The notes under the pieces were generated by a model. The model saw only the letters and a program-made list of their open reading frames with translations. It searched no databases and was not told where the DNA came from. The translations under genes and the position numbers were made by a program. DNA of 64,000 nucleotides from Prevotella scopos JCM 17725 (GTDB taxonomy: Bacteria > Bacteroidota > Bacteroidia > Bacteroidales > Bacteroidaceae): the NCBI RefSeq assembly GCF_018127785.1, contig NZ_CP072389.1:1302001-1366000 (forward strand), given 5' to 3'. This document shows positions 35,785-45,872 of the stretch, in pieces; position 1 is the stretch's first letter; each line of letters starts with the position of its first letter.

Positions 35785-38700
35785 ATGCAAACAAAAAACG
35801 TTAACCAATTTGGTAAAAACTCTATCTTTATTGAGAAAAATAATGGTAATGTTTATATTACTGAACGTTATGTGGAAGAAACTACATCCGCATTTCATCA
35901 AGGTTCATACGAATTACGAGAATACAATCCAACAATTGAACCAGCTATTCCCAGAGAAGAAGTAAATCAAATTTTAGAATGGATAGAGAAAGATGCATCC
36001 ACTAACAATCCTATGAGATTAGGCTTATTATATGGGAAGGCTGGTATTGGCAAGTCCATTGTGATGCACGAACTTCTAAAAAAACTACATACAATAAACG
36101 ATTATTTAGTCCTTGGGTTGAAGTCTGATCAAATAGAGTTTTTAGATACAGATGAGTTATCTAAAAAGATTCATTTGGGTAATCCTTTAGAGATTGTTCT
36201 AAAGGAGATGGCTAAGAAGTATAAAAGAGTAGTAGTATTGATTGACCAAATAGATGCACTATCATTGTCACTTTCTTCAAACCGTACTCCTCTACGTTCT
36301 TTGTTAAAAATGATACACCAAATACAAGGCATCCCTCATATAAGAGTTGTCATTTCTTGTAGACCGTATGATTTAAAGTATGACCCAGAACTTGAGAAAG
36401 AACGTATAAAGAAGCAATGGGAGCTAAAAGAATTATCTAAAGAGCAGGTACAGGAGACAATACAGGCAAATCAATGTAAAGAGCGACTAAGTGACAACCT
36501 ACTATGCTTTTTAGGCAATCCACTGAACCTATATCTATTCTTAAAAGTTAGACAATATGAACAACTTACGGATCCTCTTTCTACCAATATGCTTTATCAC
36601 CAGTTATGGCGCAAATATATAAATGACGACAGCATACGTAAAGTAGATAAAAACACCTTACTATCGTTATTCGATAGTCTTGTTGATACAATGTACGAGA
36701 GGCAAGAGTTGTCTGTACACATTAGGACATTTGAAACTCAATATAATGCTGAGTTGAACTACCTTTTTACTAACGGTTTGCTAATTCAGACACAGACGGG
36801 ACTAATTCAGTTTTTCCACCAAACACTCTTTGATTATGTATATGCAAGAAGATTTATTGAAAAGGGACATAATCTGTTAGAGGTTCTCAAAACACAGCAC
36901 CAAGGACTATTCACCAGGGCTTCTGTAAAAAGTATCTTGACATTCTTACGTGAACAGGATATTCAGCAATATATTAACACAATAGAGGGGCTACTTTATA
37001 CCAAAAATGAAAATGGAAAAGATACTTATAGGTTCCATTTAAAAGCACTTGCATTGAGCAACATTCCATTCTTTGAAAAACCATTACAAGAAGAACTAAG
37101 ACTTATAAGACAAATCTATACAGATAAAAAATATATGAATATTATATTTGAATCTGTATATACACCAAATTGGTTTAATGCTATTTGGGGAATTGTTGAT
37201 AGTATGGGTGGATGGATAAATCTGAATACTGAATATAAGCAGAAAGCTATGGTGATGTGCTTCCGTACATTCTCTATAGAGCCTAACATTGTTCTAAATA
37301 AACTGGAATTGGCATTAAATCTTGATGATGAAGAAGACTGCAAACATCTGAGCACTCTACTACAATACAATACTCAGAAATGCGATAGCAAAAAGTTAAT
37401 AGCATTCTACAACAAATTGGTCAAGTTTGGAGGGCCATCAGAATATACTTCAATATTAAAAAATATTCTTAACGACAGTCCTTCTTTTGTATGTGAAGAA
37501 CTAAAGAAGAATATTATCTTACAGTTAAAGGATAATGAAGTATACCATATAGGAGTTAATTATGAGGTGAGAGAACTTTACGAAGAACTTCTTGAAAAGT
37601 ATTATGATTTGGGTATAAAGTTATTAGTAGAGATACTAACCATAATCTATAAATCAACTCATTACAATATCGATAATGCAGAAATATATTATTCAACAGC
37701 ATTCGATTACTTTCAGAGGGGAGAAGATAACATTCTTAACTCTAACTTTTCTCAAGAAGCTGCAAACATTCTTATCGACAATTTCCTAAAAACGATTGAT
37801 ACTGAGCAAACTAAGCGGTACATTGAAACTTTTAGCAAAAGCAAGTATGAAGGCTTTGTTTTCATTGCTTTATATCTTTACACCTCACACCCAGAATGCT
37901 TTAAAGATGATGTTTATAAGATCATAACAAATCGTCAAGTTTTGGCAAATGCGCCTGCGTGGGTAGAATACCAAGCTGTAGAAGCTCTAAGAGTTACATT
38001 TCCTTTAATGAGTATTGAACAAAAAAGAACCATTGTAGAAAGAATACTTGCTATCAACGACAAGGGAGAATATAGACTAATGAGAGAGTCTACTGAGATA
38101 AGACTAAAATATGGAGTTCCACCTCTTCGTATAGATTCTCACAAAGGAAAAGCATTGCATGTTATACCGAAAGAAGAACTTAGAGACATATCATGGAAAG
38201 CTTACCAAGAACGCCAACGAATTGAACGTAAATTCAATAAGAATCTTCTTAGAAATGAAAAACCATCCAGAACGTCATCTTTTTTTGGTTGGCCATCTCT
38301 TAAACAAGAGCAAGGAGTTAGAATGAGCAATAAAGACTGGCTCAACTCAATGCTTAAATATACTAATAATCCTTTTGAATGGGAAAAGCCTTCGTTTACA
38401 GGACAATGCCAGTTATTTCGTAACGTGGTGGGGCAGGAGCCTGAAAAATATCTGGACTTGATAAAGCAGACAATTAAGAACGAAGAGATTTCTTTAGCCT
38501 ATCCATTAGCAGGATTGGAGGGACTTTTAGATGCAAAAAAAATAAACGATGCAATGGATATCCTAAAAGATATTCTCAATGTAATCAACAATGACATCAA
38601 CACAACCGAAAGAGGATTCTCTATCCATTCCCTCCTAATAGCACTAAATGATGTCATTAACAATGAAGACGTGCCAGAACTTGTTTTCGATTTACTATGT

Positions 38701-39702
38701 AATACTGTAATTAATGCTAAGGAACCAGAAGAAGATAAATATCAAGACGCTAAGGATATATATAACATAGGTATTAACCAGCCAAGAGGTAAAGCAGGAT
38801 ACATGTTAGTAGGCTTAGCTTATAACAAGAAATATAAAGAAGATATTTTTCAAACTATAGAAAAGATAGCAGAAACAGCATCAGTGTATACACGAGCAGC
38901 TATTCTTCTGGATTTAGCAAAGTTAAACTGGTTAGATCAAAATAGAAATTTAGATCTATTTAAGAAATTGTTGCATGATTATAATCCAAGACTGATGGCA
39001 CTACCTGTACATAACTACAACCCATTAGTTTATTTTGTCAATTATGCCATTGATGATTTGATAGATTTCTTTCAGCATACTTTAGATTATCCAGAATGCT
39101 ATAAAGAGCAAGTTATCATTTTATGGTTAGGATGGCTACATAATCATAAAGACGAACGGTTAAAGAAATTCATTGACCAAATGTGCAATAAGAGTGAAGA
39201 TGCAAGACTATCACTTCTACAATTCTTAAGTAGACTAAAAGACAATATAAACCAGGAAGCCGTTGATTATATTTTGGATTTAATGGATTCTCGTTTTGAA
39301 ACAAAAGAAATGGGAGAGGCTTACGATAATTTGTTCTGTCATATCAAGAATTGGTCTATTACGTTTCAATATCAAATTGCAGAAGCCTTTGCAGCATCTC
39401 CATTAAGCAAGTATCAAATAAGAAATTTCATTAAATTCTTAGGCAGCTTTGCTGTCAATTATCCTGAGCAGACTCTTGAATGGATATCAAAGATAATAGA
39501 AAAAGATACACCAGATGATGTATTTACATGGAATAACATCGTTGAAGTTGTTATCCAGTCGTATAATGGTATCAAAACATTCTATAATAATAGCAACCAA
39601 CAGATATTAGAGTTTGCTATGGATTTAATAGATACTATTATGCAAAGCGAAAGTAATAAAACACTCATTACCAACTTTATAAACAAACTTGATAATGAAT
39701 AA
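35785..39702 (+). CDS. STAND-type NTPase (NLR-like) with N-terminal amyloid-like motif
   Basis: A 1305-residue protein. Residues 7-26 (NQFGKNSIFIEKNNGNVYIT) form a short motif that recurs at the C-terminus of the TIR protein encoded next. A P-loop NTPase follows (~55-340): Walker A GKAGIGKS at 84-91, Walker B VVVLIDQIDAL (Asp154, Asp157), and sensor-like SCRPYD (Arg193), closest to NACHT/AAA_16 modules. Residues ~380-1305 are leucine-rich helices consistent with HEAT/ARM/TPR-like repeats that would sense a trigger. There is no effector domain, so signalling to a separate partner is expected. It overlaps the TIR gene by 8 bp. Codon use and base composition are more AT-rich than in the left half of the window. 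Confidence 0.85.
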   Translation: MQTKNVNQFGKNSIFIEKNNGNVYITERYVEETTSAFHQGSYELREYNPTIEPAIPREEVNQILEWIEKDASTNNPMRLGLLYGKAGIGKSIVMHELLKKLHTINDYLVLGLKSDQIEFLDTDELSKKIHLGNPLEIVLKEMAKKYKRVVVLIDQIDALSLSLSSNRTPLRSLLKMIHQIQGIPHIRVVISCRPYDLKYDPELEKERIKKQWELKELSKEQVQETIQANQCKERLSDNLLCFLGNPLNLYLFLKVRQYEQLTDPLSTNMLYHQLWRKYINDDSIRKVDKNTLLSLFDSLVDTMYERQELSVHIRTFETQYNAELNYLFTNGLLIQTQTGLIQFFHQTLFDYVYARRFIEKGHNLLEVLKTQHQGLFTRASVKSILTFLREQDIQQYINTIEGLLYTKNENGKDTYRFHLKALALSNIPFFEKPLQEELRLIRQIYTDKKYMNIIFESVYTPNWFNAIWGIVDSMGGWINLNTEYKQKAMVMCFRTFSIEPNIVLNKLELALNLDDEEDCKHLSTLLQYNTQKCDSKKLIAFYNKLVKFGGPSEYTSILKNILNDSPSFVCEELKKNIILQLKDNEVYHIGVNYEVRELYEELLEKYYDLGIKLLVEILTIIYKSTHYNIDNAEIYYSTAFDYFQRGEDNILNSNFSQEAANILIDNFLKTIDTEQTKRYIETFSKSKYEGFVFIALYLYTSHPECFKDDVYKIITNRQVLANAPAWVEYQAVEALRVTFPLMSIEQKRTIVERILAINDKGEYRLMRESTEIRLKYGVPPLRIDSHKGKALHVIPKEELRDISWKAYQERQRIERKFNKNLLRNEKPSRTSSFFGWPSLKQEQGVRMSNKDWLNSMLKYTNNPFEWEKPSFTGQCQLFRNVVGQEPEKYLDLIKQTIKNEEISLAYPLAGLEGLLDAKKINDAMDILKDILNVINNDINTTERGFSIHSLLIALNDVINNEDVPELVFDLLCNTVINAKEPEEDKYQDAKDIYNIGINQPRGKAGYMLVGLAYNKKYKEDIFQTIEKIAETASVYTRAAILLDLAKLNWLDQNRNLDLFKKLLHDYNPRLMALPVHNYNPLVYFVNYAIDDLIDFFQHTLDYPECYKEQVIILWLGWLHNHKDERLKKFIDQMCNKSEDARLSLLQFLSRLKDNINQEAVDYILDLMDSRFETKEMGEAYDNLFCHIKNWSITFQYQIAEAFAASPLSKYQIRNFIKFLGSFAVNYPEQTLEWISKIIEKDTPDDVFTWNNIVEVVIQSYNGIKTFYNNSNQQILEFAMDLIDTIMQSESNKTLITNFINKLDNE

Positions 39703-40903
39703 GGAGTATCAATTAGGACAATTACGAAAGGTAATAGAAAGCCCAGATACCTTGTCTGGTCTGTATCTAATTGATACAGTTTTAGACGATAACGAGATAG
39801 AAAAGCATATAAAGGGATTAAATAACTGTGCTTATCTAAAATTACCTCTGCTTCCACCTAAAGATAGTTCAGTCTTTGAAATGTTTGTGATTGGGTTAAG
39901 CTATAAATTCGACAATCAAACATTAGCAGAAATGGTGAAGTTGTTATTATCAGATGCTACACAAAAAAGAGATAATGTCCTGTTAACTATTCTGTTAGAT
40001 ATAATGAGAAATCACATAGAGAGAAGGACTATTCTTCATCTTGAGGGTGAAAAAGATTTATCCTCATTTATACATGAGGACCTTTGTAAACTTAAAACAT
40101 CTTTAGATTATAGTTCACACCCTATCATTATAATTAATAAACCAAAGCATGCTATAGGAATTAAAAAAGACCCGAATATAAACATAATAACATTTCAAGA
40201 GAACAATTTTATGGAAAAAAGAACTGAGAAAGTGCATATATCATATAAACATGATACTGCATATGAAGCTGATATCCTTGCAATTAAAACAGGACTTCAA
40301 GAGAACAATATTCCATATTCTATAGATGAATACGACATTTTATATCGCGACAATATTGATGACTACGAGAAAGAAATTGGCAGTTCAGACATTGTCATTA
40401 TGTTTGTAATACCTAATTATTTAACATCTTTAGAATGTATGTTTGAAATGACGCAAATATTTAAAAATGGCAATATAAAAACAAGGGTATTTCCTGTTGT
40501 TGATATGGGAAAGATTAAACGAAATGGAGATGGCTTAATAAAGATAAAAGATTATTGGAGCAAAGAAAAAATAAAAAAATCTGAGCAAATAAAGACAGAA
40601 CCAGGTGGCTCAAGCTTTCTTATAAAAGAAATACAAAAAATAGATGATATCCTTAAAACAATGGATGACTTATGGACGTTCTTGTGTCGTGAAAACTCTG
40701 GTAGCTACCATAAACTTATAGATAATAATGCAAAACAATTAATGGAGGAAATAAAAAAATACTTATGTCTTAAATTGGCACCAGATACTGAGAACTTCAC
40801 GCCTACAACCGCAACAAAGCCTACAGGAACCCGAGTTATCACTCAGAATGGTGAAAAATCTTTATATATAGAAAATAATAATGGAAATATTACTATAAGC
40901 TAA
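39695..40903 (+). CDS. TIR-domain effector with C-terminal amyloid-like motif
   Basis: A 402-residue protein from ATG 39695 (a TTG at 39689 is possible). Residues ~1-175 are unrecognised. A TIR domain spans ~180-310: KVHISYKHDTAYEADILAI, SIDEYDILYRD, IGSSDIVIMFVIPNYLTSLECMFEM (glutamate after SLEC in the NADase position), RVFPVVDMG. The last ~20 residues, TQNGEKSLYIENNNGNITIS, mirror residues 7-26 of the upstream NTPase. In known bacterial and fungal NLR systems such shared motifs template amyloid growth from sensor to effector; TIR activity would then deplete NAD+. That mechanism is inferred. The 8-bp gene overlap supports co-expression. Confidence 0.85.
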   Translation: MNKEYQLGQLRKVIESPDTLSGLYLIDTVLDDNEIEKHIKGLNNCAYLKLPLLPPKDSSVFEMFVIGLSYKFDNQTLAEMVKLLLSDATQKRDNVLLTILLDIMRNHIERRTILHLEGEKDLSSFIHEDLCKLKTSLDYSSHPIIIINKPKHAIGIKKDPNINIITFQENNFMEKRTEKVHISYKHDTAYEADILAIKTGLQENNIPYSIDEYDILYRDNIDDYEKEIGSSDIVIMFVIPNYLTSLECMFEMTQIFKNGNIKTRVFPVVDMGKIKRNGDGLIKIKDYWSKEKIKKSEQIKTEPGGSSFLIKEIQKIDDILKTMDDLWTFLCRENSGSYHKLIDNNAKQLMEEIKKYLCLKLAPDTENFTPTTATKPTGTRVITQNGEKSLYIENNNGNITIS

Positions 40904-41020
40904 AAAGAGGTTCTTCCGTTAAATACTTGGACACTTTTCTGAGAAGATAGGAAAACAGAACGACATATAAAAGACAGATAAGATGCCGACAAGAAAATAA
41001 AAGATGTTAGGAAACAAAAC

Positions 41021-42544
41021 GGGTACGTCATCTGAACTGTGTCATTGGCTTCATTTCTTTAGGAGCATGAGGAATGCTGATGGGCAAACCGGAGCAGTCT
41101 TTCTCTTGGTAAAATCAGGCTGGGCTCGATGCCCAGCCTGATTTTTAATTTGCTGGTGGTATAAACCATCGCATCTTCTCTTGGTGTTGCAAAGATACGA
41201 CAGTATTTTTGAACTGCCTAATTTCCGGATGCCTAACTTCATGAACCTATAATAATTGGAAGCGGTCGCCAAACTTTATAGCGAACTGTTGGGCTGTCTG
41301 GCCCCAGTTTCGCAATGGCTGAGTCCATTTCTTTTTGATGTTACGATAGGCAAGATATACGAGTTTGAAGAGAGCTTCGTCAGTTGGGAAAACTCCCTTT
41401 GTCTTTGTTACCTTACGTATCTGACGATGATAACCTTCTACAATGTTGGTAGTATACATGATACGTCTGATAGGTTCCGTATAGTCAAAATAGTGTGAGA
41501 GGTTATCCCACTTGTCACGCCACGACTTGATGACGATAGGATATTGCTTACCCCACTTTTTCTCCAAATTATCGAGTTCTATCTCTGCTTTCTCCTTAGT
41601 TTGTGCAGCATAAACCATCTTCAAATCCTTTAGGAACTCCTTCTGATTCTTGCTGGCGACATACTTCACTGAGTTACGGATTTGATGTACAATACATAGC
41701 TGTACATCCGTCTTAGGAAATACGCTCTGGATGGCATCTGGGAAGCCCGTAAGGCCATCTACACAAGCTATAAGAATGTCTTTGACACCTCTGTTTTGAA
41801 GGTCTGTAAGTACGCTGAGCCAGAAGTTAGCGCCCTCGCTATGAGATACATACATACCCAGAAGATCTTTATGTCCTTCCTTGTCAACACCAATGACATT
41901 ATATATTGCACGAGATGTTGTAGCACCCGTGTCGTCATGTGCCTTGTAATGGATAGCATCCATCCAAACTATCGGATAGACTTCTTCCAAAGAGCGTGTG
42001 CGCCAGGCTTTTATCTCAGGCCAGACCTTGTCCGTAATGTTACTTATTGTCTCTTTGGATATCTTGGTACCATAGTTCTCTTCAAGGAACTTACTTATGT
42101 CAGACATGCTCTGACCTGTAGCATAAAGACTGATAATCTTATCGGACAAACCTTCTGCTAATATCGTCTGTCGTTTTTTGATAATCTCAGGGGTAAAACT
42201 CCCTTCTCTGTCACGTGGAGTATCTATTTCTACAGGACCATACTCTGTTTGAACCTCCTTGGACATCTTGCCGTTACGGCGATTAATCTTTGTGGATGTC
42301 TTAGTGTTATAAAGGTGAGAGTCCATCTCACACTCGAGAGCTGAATTGAGGAAATCTTCCAATACACGATGGAATGCACCATCCTTACCAAACAAAGGAG
42401 TACCTTGTTTGAACTGTTCTTTTGCCTGAGACAACATCTCGGCGTACTCGTCTTGTGTCATTTGCTAAATCTAAGTATGCTGATATAACAGCGGTTATAT
42501 GAGTTTATTGTGTTAGCCGTTGACACAGTTGATATGACATCGTC
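41021..42544 (-). mobile_element. IS256-family insertion sequence, intact
   Basis: 1524 bp. The 24-bp ends at 41021-41044 and 42521-42544 are imperfect inverted repeats sharing AACTGTGTCA. It is flanked by an 8-bp target duplication AACAAAAC (41013-41020 and 42545-42552), which fits IS256-type transposition and suggests recent insertion. It lies between the TIR gene and the type III restriction operon without breaking a visible gene. Confidence 0.9.
41247..42461 (-). CDS. IS256-family (Mutator-type) transposase
   Basis: A 404-residue full-length transposase with a DDE triad at Asp168 (WMDAIHYK), Asp235 (ACVDGLTGFPDAI) and Glu342 (TTNIVEGYHRQIRK). The CxxH-type segment CIVHQIRNS typical of the Mutator superfamily is present. 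No frameshift, so it is probably active. Confidence 0.95.
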   Translation of the reverse strand: MTQDEYAEMLSQAKEQFKQGTPLFGKDGAFHRVLEDFLNSALECEMDSHLYNTKTSTKINRRNGKMSKEVQTEYGPVEIDTPRDREGSFTPEIIKKRQTILAEGLSDKIISLYATGQSMSDISKFLEENYGTKISKETISNITDKVWPEIKAWRTRSLEEVYPIVWMDAIHYKAHDDTGATTSRAIYNVIGVDKEGHKDLLGMYVSHSEGANFWLSVLTDLQNRGVKDILIACVDGLTGFPDAIQSVFPKTDVQLCIVHQIRNSVKYVASKNQKEFLKDLKMVYAAQTKEKAEIELDNLEKKWGKQYPIVIKSWRDKWDNLSHYFDYTEPIRRIMYTTNIVEGYHRQIRKVTKTKGVFPTDEALFKLVYLAYRNIKKKWTQPLRNWGQTAQQFAIKFGDRFQLL

Positions 42545-42638
42545 AACAAAACAAAAAGTATGAATTTAGTCCATTGTGGCCTAATGACTGATTTGGGTTT
42601 AATTATTCATCATCTAAAGTTTCTGTAGAGAAAAAGAA

Positions 42639-42699
42639 AAAGGTTTCCCAAACCCTTCCCTTCGGAACTGCAATCCGACGCGGTATTTGAGAAACCTTT
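42639..42699 (-). terminator. Long hairpin
   Basis: AAAGGTTTC (42639-42647) pairs with GAAACCTTT (42691-42699) across ~43 nt. It lies between the IS and the type III operon. A weak terminator or processing site is possible. Confidence 0.4.
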
Positions 42700-42741
42700 C
42701 CTATTTCTGTTGCAAAGATACAACTTATCCAGCTAAAAACA

Positions 42742-42774
42742 AAAAGGAGTTAGGAAAAATTACCCAACTCCTTT
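42742..42774 (-). terminator. Terminator of the type III restriction operon
   Basis: AAAAGGAGTT...GG / CC...AACTCCTTTT, with A- and T-runs on both sides, 40 bp after the res stop. It can work in both directions. Confidence 0.85.
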
Positions 42775-42815
42775 TCTATTTTTATCAAGCAAATAAGCTG
42801 TCGGCATTGTTTTTA

Positions 42816-45800
42816 TCACTTCATAACCTTATCATATAATGTTTTATAATCCTTAGCCACACCATAGACCACATTGCCACTGGTGCTAATAGCCTCAAAG
42901 TGGCGGGCGGCACATTCAAGTTTAGCATCTTCAGCACCACGGAGTTGCGAGCGTTGCCACTCGTTACCTTTCGTCTCAGCAATGAAGTAGATATGCTTTA
43001 CCGTACCCTCGTTGAACGCAATCGCCCAGTCTGGGTTATAATGTCCCATTGGCGTATTGATATAGAAACCACGTGGCAGCTTGGTATATACAGCCACGTC
43101 CGTCTCCTCTTCTAATGATTCTGCAAAGTGCTTCTCTACGCCCTCACTATCAACCACCACAAGGTCGTACAACGATTTAGTACTTTCTATGGCATTGACA
43201 CCAATCTTTCCGCGCACGGTGTTCTCGGTAAAGATATCCACAGCGTATGTATTATTGGTACGCTCATAACAGATTTTCTGTACCACTGCCATCGCCTTCT
43301 CGTCGTTGATGATGTTACCAACCTTACGGATGAACTCCTCTGGATTCTGCTTAAACTGAAGGAAGGTGGCGTGCTTAATACCTTTCAGGATCGCCACGAT
43401 AGTCTTACGCATCAGTCCGGTGTCAGCCACCAGCCTACCCACTAAATCGTAAGCCACACCTGAGCCTACCGTCTCACGCACGTGGAAGGTGTCAACCTTC
43501 TCTCGTGCCATCGCCATACCAGCCTCCAGTGTTTCCTTATCCGGTATCTCATCCATTCCTCCCGATTCCACGACAAGACGAATCTCTGTCACACTCAGGT
43601 TTTTATCTATTGCCGTTACCGCCTTTTGGATAAGCTCCGCACGCTCAAAATCAACCTTATAGTAGGTCTTCACATTGATACGTCTCCACAACTCCTGGAA
43701 TTGTTTCTTCTTGAAGATTTCTTCTTGGAAGTTGGCCTCCTTCGGTTTGCGTCCATCATCTATCCTGATGGTTTGAGGATTGAAGACGCTGTCTAAGGTC
43801 TGAATGATTCCAGCTTTAACAGGCTCGAATTGTTCACCAAAGTTGACTGTGTCAGTCGCTTTTGCCTCGAAATAGGTATCGGTCAGCTTACCATCATCAT
43901 CAACATAATCGCGCTTGATGAGTTGATGATAGATTTTCCTACCGTCATCAACCGTCATCTTTATCTTTCCTCCCTCGGCTGTCTCATAGACATTATCCAC
44001 AAAGAGGTTTGCAGTGATCACCACTGGGCGGTCGCTGACCACTTCAGCTATTTCGTGTTGCAGCTGCTTAGAGAAGTTCTCATAACTCTCACTGGCAATC
44101 ACAGTTAATATATTGGTGTCAAACACCGAATCACCGAGAATGTCAGCGTCTTGGCGTTCGCCATACTTATTCACACAGAGACGCATACCACGTCCCACCT
44201 CCTGACGCTTACCAATCTCATTTGCGGTATTCTTCAACGTACAGATCTGAAAGACATTCGGGTTGTCCCATCCTTCACGCAGCGCCGAGTGAGAGAAGAT
44301 GAAACGTGTAGGCTCGTCAAAGCTCAACAGTCGTTCCTTATCCTTCATTATCAGGTCGTAGGCACTCTCATCGCTACTACCACTCTCGCCACGTTTCACT
44401 TTTGAGTCAACAAACTTGCCCTTCTTGTCCTGAGAGAAATAACCATTGTGTACCTGTTCTGCCGTGAAGCGTGACAGATAGCGTGCATAAGCCTCATCGC
44501 CAAAGGTAGGCATTAGCTCTTGCACCATACGATGATATTCTTCCTCGAACATTTCGGCAAACTTACCTTTGCCATCATTGTGCTGGTCGTATGTACGATA
44601 GTTCTCGACATGGTCGATGAAGAACAAGCTCAACACCTTAATCCCTTTGGAGAACAGCTGGCGTTCACGCTCAAGATGTGTCTTGATGGTTTCGCGTATC
44701 TGTATCCTGCGTATAGTGTCTTCCGTAATCTCACCTTGCGAATCTCCCTCATAGAGTGTCACGCCGTTGAGGAGTTTCAGGCTGCCTGCCCGTCCGTCGA
44801 TACGCTCCACCACGTAATTGTCACGATACTCTGCCATCTGTCCGCTCTGCGCATATAGGTCGAACCCCTCACCTACGAGTCGGGTTATCTGGCGCACATT
44901 GCCCGTATTGCCTACGCTTTCGAAGGTGATACGTGCTTGTGGGTTCTTGCCCTTGCTCACCACAACCTCGTCAAGATAGAGGAAGCTATTGGTAGCCGTA
45001 CTTCCCACCTGGCGTATACCCTTCACCTCAATCTTCTTCACCAACTTCTTGTTATAGGCATCGATGGCATCCAAGCGATACACCATGTTCAACACCTCGC
45101 GGTGTGTAGCTGAATAGTGTAACAAGGCAAGCGGATTAAATAGTTTGATACCTCTTCGCGTTGCATTGTTGACATTCGCGCCAAGCACGCTCTGTGGCTC
45201 ATCGACAATCATGACAGGATGGGTCTGTGCCAAGATGTCTATCGGACGCCGACTACCAAACTCATCACGCTTTGAGAAGATGATGCGGGCATCCTTGTTC
45301 GAACCCGCCTTGTCCTCATTGAGTGAGGCGTTGAAAGCCTGCGTGTTGATAATCATAGCGTGCAGGTTGTTGTCACTGGCAAAGCTGTCTATCTTCGTCA
45401 GTTGCTTTGAGTTGTAAACGAAGTACTGCATGCGTTTGCCATATTCATTGGCAAAGTGGTCCTGCATCGTCTCAAAGCTCTTATATACGCCCTCACGAAT
45501 CGCCACACTCGGCACGACAATGATAAACTTGCTCCAGCCGTAGTGTTTGTTCAGTTCGAACATTGTCTTGATATAGGTATAAGTCTTACCCGTACCCGTC
45601 TCCATCTCGATGGTAAGGTTTACGCCCTCGCCCTGCAAGTGGTCAACAGGCTTCAGTCCTTGCTCCATCTGAATAGCGCGCACGTTAGCCTTGATATCGC
45701 TGCGGGAGAGTTTAAGCGGCGCATTGCCAAAGCCCGCATCGAATAATTGCTTTTGCGTGCCCCAATCCATAATGAAGTTGGCACTGTCATAAAAAGGCTG

Positions 45801-45872
45801 TCCCCCAAAGGCACGTACCACGTTGCGGGCAGCCTCAGCCTGAAACCCTTGATGTTTATATCTAATCTTCAT
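42816..45872 (-). CDS. res: Type III restriction enzyme Res subunit (helicase-nuclease)
   Basis: Start set at the ATG giving MKIRYKHQGFQAEAARNVV (1018 residues); the longer frame adds 49 residues lying inside rhuM that do not resemble Res. An SF2 translocase has motif I ETGTGKT (91-97), motif II DEPQ (224-227) and HYSATHR; the C-terminal PD-(D/E)XK site is NPDW (Asp948) plus ETK (966-968). It works with Mod to cut between head-to-head unmethylated sites. It overlaps rhuM by 11 bp, so it is translationally coupled. Confidence 0.95.
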   Translation of the reverse strand: MKIRYKHQGFQAEAARNVVRAFGGQPFYDSANFIMDWGTQKQLFDAGFGNAPLKLSRSDIKANVRAIQMEQGLKPVDHLQGEGVNLTIEMETGTGKTYTYIKTMFELNKHYGWSKFIIVVPSVAIREGVYKSFETMQDHFANEYGKRMQYFVYNSKQLTKIDSFASDNNLHAMIINTQAFNASLNEDKAGSNKDARIIFSKRDEFGSRRPIDILAQTHPVMIVDEPQSVLGANVNNATRRGIKLFNPLALLHYSATHREVLNMVYRLDAIDAYNKKLVKKIEVKGIRQVGSTATNSFLYLDEVVVSKGKNPQARITFESVGNTGNVRQITRLVGEGFDLYAQSGQMAEYRDNYVVERIDGRAGSLKLLNGVTLYEGDSQGEITEDTIRRIQIRETIKTHLERERQLFSKGIKVLSLFFIDHVENYRTYDQHNDGKGKFAEMFEEEYHRMVQELMPTFGDEAYARYLSRFTAEQVHNGYFSQDKKGKFVDSKVKRGESGSSDESAYDLIMKDKERLLSFDEPTRFIFSHSALREGWDNPNVFQICTLKNTANEIGKRQEVGRGMRLCVNKYGERQDADILGDSVFDTNILTVIASESYENFSKQLQHEIAEVVSDRPVVITANLFVDNVYETAEGGKIKMTVDDGRKIYHQLIKRDYVDDDGKLTDTYFEAKATDTVNFGEQFEPVKAGIIQTLDSVFNPQTIRIDDGRKPKEANFQEEIFKKKQFQELWRRINVKTYYKVDFERAELIQKAVTAIDKNLSVTEIRLVVESGGMDEIPDKETLEAGMAMAREKVDTFHVRETVGSGVAYDLVGRLVADTGLMRKTIVAILKGIKHATFLQFKQNPEEFIRKVGNIINDEKAMAVVQKICYERTNNTYAVDIFTENTVRGKIGVNAIESTKSLYDLVVVDSEGVEKHFAESLEEETDVAVYTKLPRGFYINTPMGHYNPDWAIAFNEGTVKHIYFIAETKGNEWQRSQLRGAEDAKLECAARHFEAISTSGNVVYGVAKDYKTLYDKVMK

